64,000 bases of DNA, from assembly GCA_027946365.1 (NCBI GenBank), contig JAPEUQ010000006.1, forward strand, positions 124,001-188,000. Reading direction: 5' to 3'. The translations under genes and the position numbers were made by a program. Shown one piece after another: positions 24,125 through 35,201 of the stretch; position 1 is the first letter of the stretch; every line of letters begins with the position of its first letter. Source of the stretch: Kalmusia sp. IMI 367209 (Eukaryota > Ascomycota > Dothideomycetes > Pleosporales > Didymosphaeriaceae). The notes beneath the pieces are model-generated. The model did no database searches. It was not told the origin of the DNA and saw nothing but the letters and a program-made list of their open reading frames with translations.

Positions 24125-24916
24125 CTATCCAACAAGCAACCGGCCCCCATCGGAGCTCGCAATCGTCCCCGTAACATACCAATCCCTCATGAACCATCCA
24201 TACGCCTCCGCCGTATCCTTCACGTCACCCCAGGTCGCCAACAAACTATACGTCTTCTTAACCTCCTCTTCTCTCTCCTTTCCCACACTCTCTATAAACT
24301 TCTGGAATAGTGGCGTATCAACAGCGCCCGGTGCAACGAGATTGACGCGAATGGGCTTGAGATCGACAGCGAGACCACGCGCCAGGCCCTCCGAAGCGGC
24401 ACCCCAGGACGCGCCCATGGTCCAGCCAGCCATAGGCTTGGCGGTGTTCGTTCCACCGGTTATGGTGAAGCTGGAGGACTTCTTCTGGTACATGTATGCC
24501 CCCGTCGCAAGCAACTTTCCGATCAGCGCAGCGGCAAGCCAGCGCACGTGGAAACCCGCTAGGCCGTTTTCCGCGGTGATCTCGTGGATCTTGGGCAGCT
24601 TGAGCGCATCTCCTGCACAATGAACGATATGATCTAATTTCTTCCCCCCGTTCTCGGTTACTTTTTCGAGTAAGTCTTTCAAGTTGGCCTCGAGGTTCGC
24701 TGTGTCGGAGAGGTCGAGGGCGACACCAGATACCTGGGCAGACGGATAGAAGGACTGGAGTTCTTGCACTTTGGCGTCGACTTTGGGCTGGGCAGAGCCA
24801 GAAATGGTGACGATGGCTCCGTTGGAGAGCGCCATGGAGGCGACGCCGAAACCGATGCCTGAGGTGCCGCCGAAGATCAGAACGCGTGTGTTTTGGAGGC
24901 GGTTGGGGTGGGCCAT
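24125..24916 (-). CDS. Short-chain dehydrogenase/reductase
   Basis: This intronless gene gives 263 aa from the ATG at 24916; an upstream in-frame TTG at 24955 is not used. The Rossmann motif is GGTSGIGFGVAS near the N-terminus, followed by LDLSD and HCAGDA (the NAG-type position). The central Ser region is FTITGGT. The usual YxxxK is not clear; the corresponding segment reads WTMGASWGAASEGLARGLAVDL, so the catalytic Tyr/Lys may be replaced. RVNLVAPGAVDT follows as in classical SDRs. An atypical or divergent SDR is therefore likely, with unknown substrate. A TATA box lies about 120 bases upstream. Confidence 0.85.
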   Translation of the reverse strand: MAHPNRLQNTRVLIFGGTSGIGFGVASMALSNGAIVTISGSAQPKVDAKVQELQSFYPSAQVSGVALDLSDTANLEANLKDLLEKVTENGGKKLDHIVHCAGDALKLPKIHEITAENGLAGFHVRWLAAALIGKLLATGAYMYQKKSSSFTITGGTNTAKPMAGWTMGASWGAASEGLARGLAVDLKPIRVNLVAPGAVDTPLFQKFIESVGKEREEEVKKTYSLLATWGDVKDTAEAYGWFMRDWYVTGTIASSDGGRLLVG

Positions 24917-25515
24917 GGTGGACAAGATCTTGCTTGGCTTGATGACTTTTGACAATGTTAAATCTAAATGGAATCGAGGATTGTACTATGTGGACTGAAT
25001 TGATATGGCAGGACGAGAGCTCTCCCGTCCTCTTTTATATGCCCTCCACTGTCTCAGCCTTAGCATTTTTAATTCCACTGCCACAGATGATAAAGCCATG
25101 CTAAATCCGAGCCCGCTCGTCCCCGCCTGACCATCCGCCAAAAGCTTACCAAAGCCATGAATGCTCAACTGATATGTGGGTGTTGAACAGTAGCGCGATG
25201 ATGAATGGCGGACGGAGCGGGCTCGCTTATGCATGAGCGGCGAAGCTAGCGGTACGGCGGGCCCTTCTAACCAGAAGCGCACAATCTACAAGACGTAACT
25301 GGGTGAGAGTAGGCACCCAAGGAATCAAAACTCCTACGTGCGATGAATGATGTGCGATGGAATTGTAAACAAAAGGAGATGTACATTCATCCTTGCGAGC
25401 TCGACCTTACCAGCCTTCGAATCGTACAACAAGCGTGACCAAGTCGGACAACAACAGTAGACGATGTACAAACGAACCAGCAACATGCAAGATGCAGATA
25501 TATTCAATACACAGA
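24917..25515. other. Promoter of the SDR and 3' flank of the matrixin gene
   Basis: 600 bases without a gene. The only element recognised is the TATA box of the SDR at 25034-25039. Confidence 0.6.
25034..25039 (-). promoter_or_regulatory. TATA box of the SDR gene
   Basis: TATAAA on the minus strand, within atataaaag, lies about 118 bases upstream of the start codon at 24916. Confidence 0.5.
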
Positions 25516-27436
25516 CTACGAAACAAGCTTGTATATATCGCCACCGGTAACCATCTCATAGACGTTACTTTTTCGATCGCCAATGACAGAACTAGAATCC
25601 GCCCTCCCATCCAACATCTCCCATACTTCGGGCGTCCCCGTGTACCGCCAGATACTACCGTCCCCGTGCCGACTGTACACATATGTTCCAACTGCGTAAA
25701 TCGCCTTGCTCCCTGCGGCCTCGATGATTTTCCAATACCACTCCTTAGAGTCCAGCCACACGATGCTCCCATCGCTCTGGAGCTTGTAGAATTCCTCGCC
25801 GCCGACTGCAATGGCGACGTTTGAAGGATTCTGGTCGACGATCTGCCAGCCGTCAGACGTGTAGGGCCACTCGCTACGCACGAGGTCGCCATTCGCGAGC
25901 AGATTCCAAAGCGTGCGGGCGTCTGTTGCTGCGATTTGGCTGGACGACGGTGCGGATGGCTGCTGGATGGTTGTCCATGTTTGCCCGCTGCCGGACCAGC
26001 GGGCTACCCAGCCGTCTTTGCGGCGCATGTAGATTTGGTCCGCGGCAGCCATTATCTCGATCACGTTGCTGGAGGCAGCGCCTATTGATTGCCAGCCGCT
26101 GCCTGTGTACTTGTATGTTGTGCCGTCTGAGTGGCGTTGGTAGAGGAAGTTGTTCGATCCAGCAATCTGGACTGTATCTTTGTTGTTGTCGATGCTTTGC
26201 CAGGTGCCGCTGGGATTGTACCATAAGATTTGGCCAGTAGAACGAAGTTGGTACAGGCCGTCGATCATGCCTGAGGGACCTGTGGGGGAGGAAATCTGGA
26301 TGACGTTCTTGCTCGCCATGTTTCCGTCGATCCTGCTCCAGCGTGGGTTCTTCCAGCCGTAGATGCTATGGATGCCAGCTTGGTCATCAGGATGTATTGG
26401 TCGTATGTTACCCTCAAACCAAGGAAACATGATTGCCTCCTCCACTTTGCTATGGCTCAATCCGAGAGCATGACCAATCTCGTGGACGGCTGTGTAATTG
26501 AACAATCGGTCGTCGCTCCAGTTATAGTCATCATTAAAAGTAATGTTGATCAGACCGGAAGATAACGACAGACCATCCGCAATCAGATTCGTGAAAGCCT
26601 GGGAGACCGAAGTTAGTGTCGTCTATAGGAGCTAGGGTAGGTATTCAGGTATCGCAGTCAGCTATCAATGTCTGAAATATGCAGGCATCACCTAGTTCAC
26701 AATGACGAGCTGGTTGAGGGATCTCCTTCCGTAGCGTGGTATTACTTACATATACGTCTTCAGTGGGACCTATTGACATGAAGCGAATATGAATGTCAGC
26801 TCGTGGTGCATTTGCTGGTGCTTGTGTGATAGTTATGGGAACTATCTGAGTCCATCGAGCAAATGCAGCACTTGATACAAGTTAACGAGCGTACACAGTG
26901 TATGCACTTTTCAATCTAGGGAGAAGATCAAATACATACCTGACAATTGACCGCTGTTGCTCGGCAGGCAAATCAGCAGTATAATTCAGAAAGCGGTAAG
27001 TGATCGTAGTGTGATCCCACTTTGGTCCCCATAAAACGAACCGTTTATGCAAGCCGTCACTATCCAATGCCTCTGATTCGTTGTATTGCGGGATCGTTCC
27101 GCACCGTGGCTTGCTCATGACAGCGTCCATGCGTTCGTCGTAGATTCCTGTTTGTGGCACTTTCAGGACCTTTTGTATCCTTCTTATAGCAGCCGGGAGC
27201 TTTGTTTCGGGTATAGCGTCGTCCTTTCTTATCCAGCCATATGCTTTGAAGAAGTTGTGGACGTTCTTGGCCTGTTTCTTCTTGTCCGTGCGCAAGGCAT
27301 CCCCTGGCTGCGGAGTGGCAGTAGGAGCGGGAGGAGCACTTGGGATTATGGATGTTTTACCACCGACATTGTTCAAGGACCTAGATGCATAGGAGCCAAT
27401 GATTCCAGCCAAGAACGTTGCAAAGAGAAACCTCAT
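25516..27436 (-). CDS. Secreted matrixin (M10-like) metalloprotease with tectonin-like propeller
   Basis: Three exons are read as 27436-26940, 26870-26750 and 26598-25516, giving 566 aa. The protein has a signal peptide, then a peptidoglycan-binding-like prodomain with a cysteine-switch motif SKPRCGTIP (Cys112). The catalytic domain begins [11 protein letters not shown], and exon 2 supplies [13 protein letters not shown] and the DIHIRF strand. Exon 3 carries the zinc motif [11 protein letters not shown] (His245, His249, His255) and a Met-turn EEAIMFPW. From about residue 293 the protein consists of seven Trp-led repeats of roughly 36-45 residues, such as WQSIDNN...[13 protein letters not shown] and WQSIGAA...IYMRRKDG, which look like tectonin-type propeller blades. 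Animal MMPs carry a four-bladed hemopexin propeller in the same place. The substrate is unknown; wall or host glycoprotein binding by the propeller is inference. Confidence 0.9.
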
Positions 27437-27618
27437 TGTGCTTGATTACGGGACTGTCTCAAAGATGATGGTCCGGTTGCAGCGAGCTGTTTCCGGGTCC
27501 GACTAGATAGCGACAGTCTTTCCGTGCTTCGGGCATGCGTAAAAACTTGATATGGTCCCAGGCGTCCTTCGTCTTCTAGAAAATGACGGCGTCGTAAGAC
27601 ACGGGGTAACAAGATAAG

Positions 27619-28790
27619 CTACGTTCCGCCTTTCGATAAGTTCTGGAGCTTGCTTATAAAGTCTGATTCTCGTTGAACTTGCTCAGACGAATTCCGGTCA
27701 GGGAAATTCATCAGCGGGAGTACGCCGTACCAGTATTGAACTAGGGCGGGGAAGCTACACATCCGTATGTCCATAGGCGGAGGAAACCATCCACCCTAGG
27801 CAGACGTGAGCATGATTTGGTCTATCTGGCGGACAAATATGTAGTGCTCATCAATATTGTAGTAAGGCGTCATGTTTGAGAAGTCGCACGATACAACGCC
27901 CTCGTATTCGGTGCATGGGGACGTTTCTCGGTTTCGGATTTGGCCTCGCTTTGGATTGTTTCTCTGAGAAATTTGGTTGAGCATATTAGAGATTCCGAGT
28001 ACTTTAACGTCTCCACCAAGGACGATGTTATTGGTCTTGGAGGGGGGACCCTGACATTAATCTTGCGCGTTGGTGATGTACGGTTACCTTAATATAGGAG
28101 CTGTTTAAGCAGCCAGCAGATGATCTACACAAGCATTTTCCCAGACCTGATGGATTGAGTGCAAGACATGGGGTAAAAAGCGCAGATATTGTGTAACTGT
28201 ATAGATGAAACGGCGGAGATTTGTAACCATGCCGGGTATCCAGATGGCGTTTCCGAGATAGAACATAGCATAGGATAGTAAATCAACGGTGTGATGGCGC
28301 TTGGAGAACAGTCCCCTACAAAATGACTGAAGACTTAACATTCTGTGCATTGTATAGAAAATCAGCCTCGATGCCGCAGCGCATTAGGTGACGGTTAGCA
28401 ATAAATCTGCTCTAAAACATGCTCGTATCTGATAATTTGCGGGATATTGGAGGTGAGACTACCGGCTCATAGAAGCCTTGCAGTCGGTAATGCAGGCGAG
28501 CTAGGTCTAAGCGCGACGTGACCACAAGGTTGCTACGCTGTTTGGAGCGCGTGCCAAGGCAACATCGCCTTATCTGGGCACGTATATTTCCCCGTCAACT
28601 AAGAAGAAACCGATTGTCTTCATGATACTGGGCATTGAAGAGAACTTCGTAGTGATAGTGGAGAAGGAGGGAATAGAGATGAGGAACAAGCCACTACGCT
28701 TACTTTTCCAATGTGGGCTTAGCTTCCAGCTATACTTCAGTCCAGACTGTTCGCTGCAGAGGACCTAGAGCAAGCCGTTCTTCCATGTGG
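27619..28790 (-). pseudogene. Decayed, unrecognised minus-strand gene
   Basis: Several protein-like stretches line up on the minus strand but cannot be joined into one frame. In order they include RSNLVVTSRLDLARLHYRL, the hydrophobic YLGNAIWIPGMVTNLRRFIY leading to HSIHQVWENAC, then after a plausible intron NIVLGGDVKVLGISNMLNQ and IDEHYIFVRQIDQIMLTSA. An in-frame TAG at about 27797 follows, after which the same frame continues with WFPPPMDIRMCSFPALVQYW to a stop at 27619. The pieces look like real conserved protein, but I cannot name the family. Early parts (28500-28700) contain stops in every frame. Decay is the best reading; a missed splice could explain the TAG. Confidence 0.4.
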
Positions 28791-29107
28791 AACGGTGATT
28801 GTTTGTTGAACTAGCGAACAATGTTTCAACATCAAACGAGGCATATGTATATTTGATTGGAGGACAAAACGGAGGAGCCTCCAACTGGGAAGCTAGTGAC
28901 ATATTGCCTACCAGAGCCACAGCTCTCGAACCGTCCAGAATGCATCACAGTGCACCTTACCAGTACACCAGAATGGAATCGCGGGAAGCCTTCCATCCAT
29001 AAGGCTCACTCGCAGTCTGTACCTTCGGAAAGCTGTCGACGGCTTCGGCAGAGTCATAGATTGTGATCCGTTATCGTTGGCTGTGGGCCGTCGAAGAAAG
29101 AGCGCTT
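28791..29107. other. Intergenic, nothing recognised
   Basis: Short ORFs at 28799-29066 on the plus strand lack family character. Confidence 0.5.
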
Positions 29108-30143
29108 CTACCTCCCCATACTGCTAATCATCTCCCGTTGCGTTGCCCTGTCCCTGTTGGTCTGACTTAGCGGTGGGATACCTATGAGCTCCGTCAGCGA
29201 AAATCGTCTACCACGGCGTTTCCGTAATTCCATACTTCGCAGATCGCCAACGACATCCTTCGCCTTGCCGAAGTACACTTCCTGCAGTAAGTTTCGCATC
29301 TTGAGCTCCATGTCCTCAACCATCTTGCCGATGTTGGCGACGTGCGAGCCGTCATCTTCTACCGCCATATCCTGCTCGACTTGGCGCACCATATTGCCGG
29401 AGAGGTCGAGTCCGCCGAGGGCTTCCGAGTCGGTGCCGAGCGAGAGGATCACCGTAGAGGTGAGCTTGTAATGTGCGGTACGTGCGCGGTCTTGAGCGTC
29501 GAATACGTGGATACTGTCCCAGCTACCGGAGCTCTTGGGCGTCGGTGAGACAGCTGTAGATGTCAGCACACCACCGGCAGCAGAGTCAAGTAGAAGCAGA
29601 CATACACTTCTTAAGCAGCACACAACCTGCGAAGCCGTCGTCCATGTCCCAAAGGTAGACGCTTGATATGCCACCCTCAAAGTACCTGCCCCCATCAGCT
29701 CTGTTTCCTGTGTGCTGGCTTGTGGCCCCTCCACCGAGCTGCGGCAGCCGAGACAAGCACTCACAGCTCCCTGTATACATCAAACGCCTCATTGGCTTTG
29801 ATCTCCATCTTCCGTATGCGCTCGCTGGGTGTCACGCCCTCCTCGATAGGCGGCTCGAAGTTGTTGCTCCATGGACTTCGCCAGCTGTCCCCATCGCGGT
29901 TGTAGTCGCAGCAAAGGAAGTCACGCTTCGTTGACGAGCACTTCTTCACTGAGAGGGGAATATCGACGGATTCGAGGAGGTCCTCTTCCAGCGAGGGGTT
30001 CAGCTCGATGATGTGGTCCACATTCTTCTTGACGTCCTTGGGATTTAATCGCCGCAGCAGGTCGCTAGTTACGATTAGCGGACCCTGACGAGTCAGTTCA
30101 AGAAGCAGAGTGCTTACAGGGCGCTGTCTATAGGGTCTGCCAT
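29108..30143 (-). CDS. CAP2: F-actin-capping protein subunit beta
   Basis: Four exons are read as 30143-30118, 30064-29765, 29685-29606 and 29553-29108, giving 283 aa. The 26-nt first exon encodes MADPIDSA and joins to [11 protein letters not shown]. Family signatures include [40 protein letters not shown] and [20 protein letters not shown]. The C-terminal tentacle region is basic and ends SMGR. Relative to animal CapZ-beta there is an insertion of about a dozen residues around the exon 3/4 junction (SVSPTPKSS). The capping protein heterodimer binds barbed ends and, like Abp1 in this window, acts in cortical actin patches. Confidence 0.95.
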
Positions 30144-31141
30144 GGTGCCGATGTATTGCTGAGGTACAAAATGGTCGGAGATGCGGAGGGCTGGCGACTT
30201 AGCTCTGCCGTGCCCCTTCAACGCTCCTTCGCGCGAGTCAGGTAGCAGCTGGCCTGATTCGGCATAGCGTAAAGGTTGCAGCACCTCCATTTGCGACATG
30301 GCGGGCGGCCGTGGTTGATACGGTTCCAAGGTTGACGCAAATATCAGACGAAGATTGCGATGCCTGTTCTTAAAACTAGCACTGAGTGCGGAGCTACATC
30401 TCTCTTGTTCAGTGTTCACTGCAGCTTCCTCACTGTTACTGTGCTGTCGCACCTGCCAATTCAAAGGCATTTACCTTCACTACGCTAACACTCCTCCATC
30501 ATTGTACGCACACGCACAGAATCTCACCGGGTACCATAATAGCTACGTTTGTGCTCGCATACTTTGGTCCACCGATGATGTGTTCGAGCCCGATGAAATT
30601 TTGGTTTCGTGGTGACCGGGAGGAAGAGCTCGGAAGCGGTGACTGCTCACATTCGCAATCAACGCCAACGAAATCCTCGGAGATTGCTAGGGGAGACTCA
30701 AGGTTCCGAATAGTTCAGCTGCAGACCGGTAGCCACAGACGCTTGGGTCCGAGCTGATACAGTCGCCGGGTAGGAGATCATACAGGGCTTCTCATGTGTA
30801 CTCTTCTCATGTGTATTGTGCATGCTAGGGTAGCTGGGCCAACAACGCATCTCTCAGCATCACATGTCCCACGCGTATTTTCGGTGACTAGTGCCTAATT
30901 TTAGCCCTTTTGGGTATGTAATTTGCTCATTGCCCTCGCAGCGTCACGGTGAAGTAGCATCCACCGCCATCACAGAGCATCTCACCTTCACCTGGGTGAC
31001 ATTTCGTGCGTGCCTCCCACTGTATAAAACAACCCTCTGCCGTCTTTGTCACTCTCTCCATCTATTCTTCGAGTACCAACTGATTTTGGTAGCAATCGTC
31101 TTCACACCTTCCTGACATTCGTACCTTCTTCAACGACGACC
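30144..31141. other. 1-kb divergent promoter region, CAP2 / AT-hook gene
   Basis: No gene is seen. The short first exon of CAP2 sits inside a longer ORF (30114-30470) whose upstream part has no conserved character. A TATA box for the AT-hook gene lies at 31023-31028. Confidence 0.6.
31023..31028 (+). promoter_or_regulatory. TATA box of the AT-hook protein gene
   Basis: TATAAA (within tgtataaaac) lies 119 bases upstream of the ATG at 31142. Confidence 0.5.
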
Positions 31142-31947
31142 ATGTCTTCTGATTCTGGTGCCGACGCTGGTGGCCAGGTTGCGGCTGGTTCGAGCCCTTC
31201 CTTTACGGAACGCGAGATGCAGATGTTGGCCTGGGCCATGCAGTCTCTCAAGTCCGGCCCTCCTGATGTAAGTGTCCGGCTTAGAGCTCGGTTGTCTTAC
31301 AGTGGATCTTTGTGTCGTGTGTCCTAGATAGCACACCGCACCTCGGAGATGACCGATCCTCAGCCATGAGGGCCTGTCTTCTGTGGGTTTCAACTGACCT
31401 ACCCGTGATAGCTCGACTACGACAAGCTGGCCGGCTTCGCGGGTATGACCAACCCTCGCTCTGCGGCCAATGCCTGGGCCAAGATTCGCAACAAGTTGAG
31501 TCTCACCACCACCGATGGTGCCGCTGCTGCGGTCAAGAAGACTCCCCAGAAGAAGAAGGCTACCGCTGACAAGGCCGATGGTGATGGCGAGAGTAAGCGG
31601 CATCGTTTGCCTGTCGATACATTAGCACTGACACAGGCTCACAGCTCCGAAGAAGACGCCACGCAAGCGTGGTCCCAAGAAGCAGGACGTCGATGGCGAG
31701 ACCACCTCTCCCAAGAAGCGTGGTCGCCCGGCTAAGGCTAAGACGGCCCCTGAGGAATCTAGTACGTATCAGCTTATCTGGACTCGCCATTCTTTCACTA
31801 ACAAGTACAGGCAACGCCAAAGATGAGCCCGCGGCTGAAGTCAAGGAGGAAGAGGAGGAGGCTGAACTCAAGCCAAAGAACGAGGTCGAGGTCAACGACG
31901 ACGATGACGACAATGACGCCGACGACGCCGCTCAGTGTGAGATTTAG
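31142..31947 (+). CDS. AT-hook-like chromatin protein
   Basis: Four exons (31142-31267, 31412-31592, 31645-31761, 31811-31947) give 186 aa. The N-terminal 75 residues form a small domain with FTEREMQMLAWAMQSLKSG and KLAGFAGMTNPRSAANAWAKI, a Myb/SANT-like pattern seen in many fungal proteins of this size. The middle has basic hooks TPRKRGPKKQ and SPKKRGRPAKAK, the second with an RGRP AT-hook core. The C-terminus is an acidic Glu/Asp tail. Minor-groove DNA binding in the nucleus is likely; a chromatin or transcription role is inferred from composition. The first intron is unusually long for this window (144 nt), and its acceptor was chosen to keep the conserved LDYDKLAGF. Confidence 0.85.
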
Positions 31948-33029
31948 TGCCTTCTCTCACATTGCAGCCTCCACGCTCAGCCTTGAATTCTTCCTTGCCT
32001 TTATCACATTCGTAGGGTTCTCGGACGAAGCGCTGCTGAACGCTTTCATAAAGTGCATTATATCATGAACGTCCAAGACTCTGATTTCATGGGGGAGTTG
32101 GGCGTTGATGGAGGGGCGCTGGGAAGCATAGCACGGCATGCCATCTGTAGCCTTGAATATTGGCCATCAATAGCTGTTACCAATGCATATGATCCATGCT
32201 CGCAAATCTTTATTGATCTTTGTGCCCTATGCTGCGTTACCAAGCGTGGGCGATACGTAAGGCGACGGTACGACAATTCCCAAAGCATACAGTCGCTGCA
32301 TTGCCTGGAGTAACCTACGAGAGGCGTGTAGCAGATGCATGATAGAAGAGCCAGAACTTAGAATCGAGATACAGGGGTATTTCATCTTTACATGGTGTGT
32401 ACAGAGTCTAAGAGCACCTGTATTCCTCATTGGCAGCCAGTTGCAAGTGGACTCTCATGGTCCGTGCTGGAGTCGACAACGTTCAACGCGTCCTTCAAAC
32501 CCACGTCCCCACGTGGTCCCTTCCATCATCGCATAGCAGCTTGTCGCTTTCTGGGCAAAGTACGCCGTGTGCCTACAATGGTACATGCTCCTCAAGTGCT
32601 GTTTACCCCGATCTTGCAACCCCGTCGAAGCCCACGCATCGGGCCTGAGACGGGTTAGCGCGCCTCTAATGCAGATCCAAACCGATCACGACATTGAACC
32701 CCAGAATTTCGTATTCCTCACCACACAAAATGACACGGCTGATCCTCCATCCACAAGCAGCTGGGGCTTGCCGATAAGTCTCCCGCGGAGGAATTTCCCG
32801 TATCAACCCAATCGCTTGCCATTATGAAATCCAGGGCGTCGGTCGACTTGGCCTGTTACGCACTGCTCCGCCGTTCGCTGAAAATCCAAGAGATTGCATC
32901 ATCCTATGGCGTTTCGAAATATGAAATACGTCTATACGTCAGCGGGTTCCTTTAAGAACAGGCCCTGCTGTCCGAAGTGCGGTAGATATATTGCAGTTTG
33001 TGACTCTCGACTGTGCAGCTACCGGAACC
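31948..33029. other. 1.1-kb intergenic region, nothing recognised
   Basis: Overlapping short ORFs between 32050 and 32830 show no family character. The last few hundred bases presumably contain the promoter of the MFS transporter. Confidence 0.55.
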
Positions 33030-34705
33030 ATGGCTTCGGAAAAGGCAGAGGTCGAGAGACCTGGAGCATCGAGCAACTCTGATTCCGACCTTGAGATTGT
33101 CGCGCAGGGCAGTGTGAGCGAAAGCAGGCTACTGAGGAAACTCGACTTGAGGCTTCTGCCAGCCGTTTCCGTTTTATATCTGCTCTCGTTTTTGGATCGT
33201 AGCAATGGTACACCTCACCCCCGTCAATGCCTGTTGATTCATTGCTGACGATTCTGTTAGTTGCCAACGCCAGAATCGAAGGTCTGACGGCCGACCTTAA
33301 GATGACTGGAAACCAGTATTTGACCGGACTGACTCTGTACTTCGTTGGTTACGTCCTTTTCGAGATTCCTTGTAACATCATTCTCAAGCGCACGACACCA
33401 AAGTTCTGGCTTCCGACCTTGACAATCGCCTGGGGCATTGTTGCGACTTTGATGGGTGTCACTCAGAATCTCGCTGGCTTCTTCGTGGTCCGCTTCTTGT
33501 GAGTTGCCATTGACCGCCTGTATTCTCCGCCTCCTGACAGTAATCAGCCTTGGGGTAACTGAATCTGGCCTCTTCCCGGGAGTAGTATATTACTTATCCA
33601 TGTGGTACAAAAGAGATGAACGTCAATATCGCATCTCGCTCTTTTTCAGCTGTGCTTCGTTAGCTGGCGCCTTTGGAGGCATTCTAGCGTATGGAATTGC
33701 GCACATGAAGGGTGTTGGGGGTTACGCAGGTTGGCGATGGATCTTCATCTTGGTAAGCTCAATGGTTGTCTTACGATTACACGATCTCACACTGTCGTAG
33801 GAAGGGCTTGCTACCATAGTGATTGCTGCACTTGCCTACTTGTTCATCTCGAACTATCCCGAGAGCGTGAGCTGGCTATCGAAAGATGAGCGTTCGTTTA
33901 TCCAAGCCCGTCTCAAAGCCGATAGCGACGCGACAAATGACGAAAAATTCACCTGGGCTGCGGTGTTGAACGCTTCTAAGGATCCAAAAGTATGGCTATA
34001 TGGTGCTTGTTTCCATACAATGAGTTTGCCTCTCTATACTTTATCACTTTTCTTGGTACTTTGTCCTTTCGAAATTCGCATTTACACGCTAATGCATAAC
34101 AGCCTACCATCATTAAAGACATGGGCTATACCGCTGCACAATCTCAACTTCTCACTATCCCACCATACGCCGCGGCTACGATCTTCACAATCGGATGGGC
34201 TATTCTGGCCGAGAAGTTCAAGCGTCGCGCCTTGTTCACCATCATCACCACCTCGTTGGCCATTATAGGATACATCATTTTACTCTCGAACAAGAACCCA
34301 ACCCATAAACCGGGCGTCTCTTACGTTGGCACTTTTTTCGCCGCCATGGGCATTTACCCTTCTGTCGCTCTTGTTTTGTCGTGGCCCGCGGTCAATGTAT
34401 CAGGCCAAACAAAGCGTGCTACCGCCAATGCGATGCAGATCTCAATTGGAAACTTGGGCGCGGTCATTGGAACTCAACTATATCGACCAAAAACTTCTCC
34501 CCGATATGTCCTTGGTCATTCGGTTGCTCTAGGTTATCTCGTGGGGAATCTCATTGTTGTCGGTACGCTATGGTGGCTTTTGACTAGGGAGAACAAGAAG
34601 AAGCAGGAGCATCTTGTGGCGCATCCTCACACGAATGGCTTCCACGATACTGAAGAAGATCTGAGGCTAGGCGATAACCATCCTCGATGGCATTTCAACA
34701 CCTAG
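33030..34705 (+). CDS. MFS transporter, Dal5/anion:cation symporter type
   Basis: Five exons (33030-33207, 33261-33498, 33548-33752, 33801-34055, 34103-34705) give 492 aa. The acidic N-terminus is followed by LDLRLLPAVSVLYLLSFLDRSN, the hallmark first helix of fungal allantoate/nicotinate-type permeases. FFLGVTESGLFPGVVYYLSMWY marks helix 4 and the following loop, and YAGWRWIFILEGL helix 6; both are built across exon junctions. About 12 membrane helices are expected. The central loop carries the usual Lys/Asp-rich segment (SWLSKDERSFIQARLKAD). These carriers import small organic anions, vitamins or dipeptides with protons at the plasma membrane. The substrate cannot be assigned from the sequence. 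Confidence 0.93.
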
Positions 34706-35201
34706 AGCCTGGAAAATACCATTGTCTGTGGGAATGGAGAAGACGTAAGAGCTTAGAACTGTAGATAGATCGAAATGCCAATGCAACTCTGATAAAATCG
34801 TCCCTAGACGCCGTTCTCCGGTGTCGACGCATTCTCCCATTCCCAAGCTTTACAGTTCTAGAACCATGCGCATAGGTTCAGGGTTCAAGGTTATGTTGTC
34901 TTAATCTACGTGGATGCAAAGTAATCTATGGGATTACCCCACCAGCAATATTACCCCGGATTTTGCACCCCGCCTCAGGCTGTTTTTACCCCTGCCATCT
35001 ACTATGGCAACACTGAAGAAAATCCGAAGCGCTGCAATGAATCAGCGCGACCACTTATCATACTGCCAGGAATTAAAATCGCCGCTGTCTATGCTGTGTG
35101 ACCACCCGATAGCTCACTCACGCCACGGGTTCGGAATTGACAACGTACGAGATTTGACTTTTATCTTGCACACTTTGTGATGTCGTTGTCAAAGTCGCAA
35201 A
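34706..35201. other. Intergenic, nothing recognised
   Basis: About 500 bases with a short ORF at 34914-35180 that has no family character. The region holds the MFS 3'UTR and the promoter of the hydroxylase gene. Confidence 0.55.

Noticed and set aside
28427..28435. A third ATCTGATAA site
   Set aside because: A single copy inside a decayed gene; about one chance match is expected in a window of this size.
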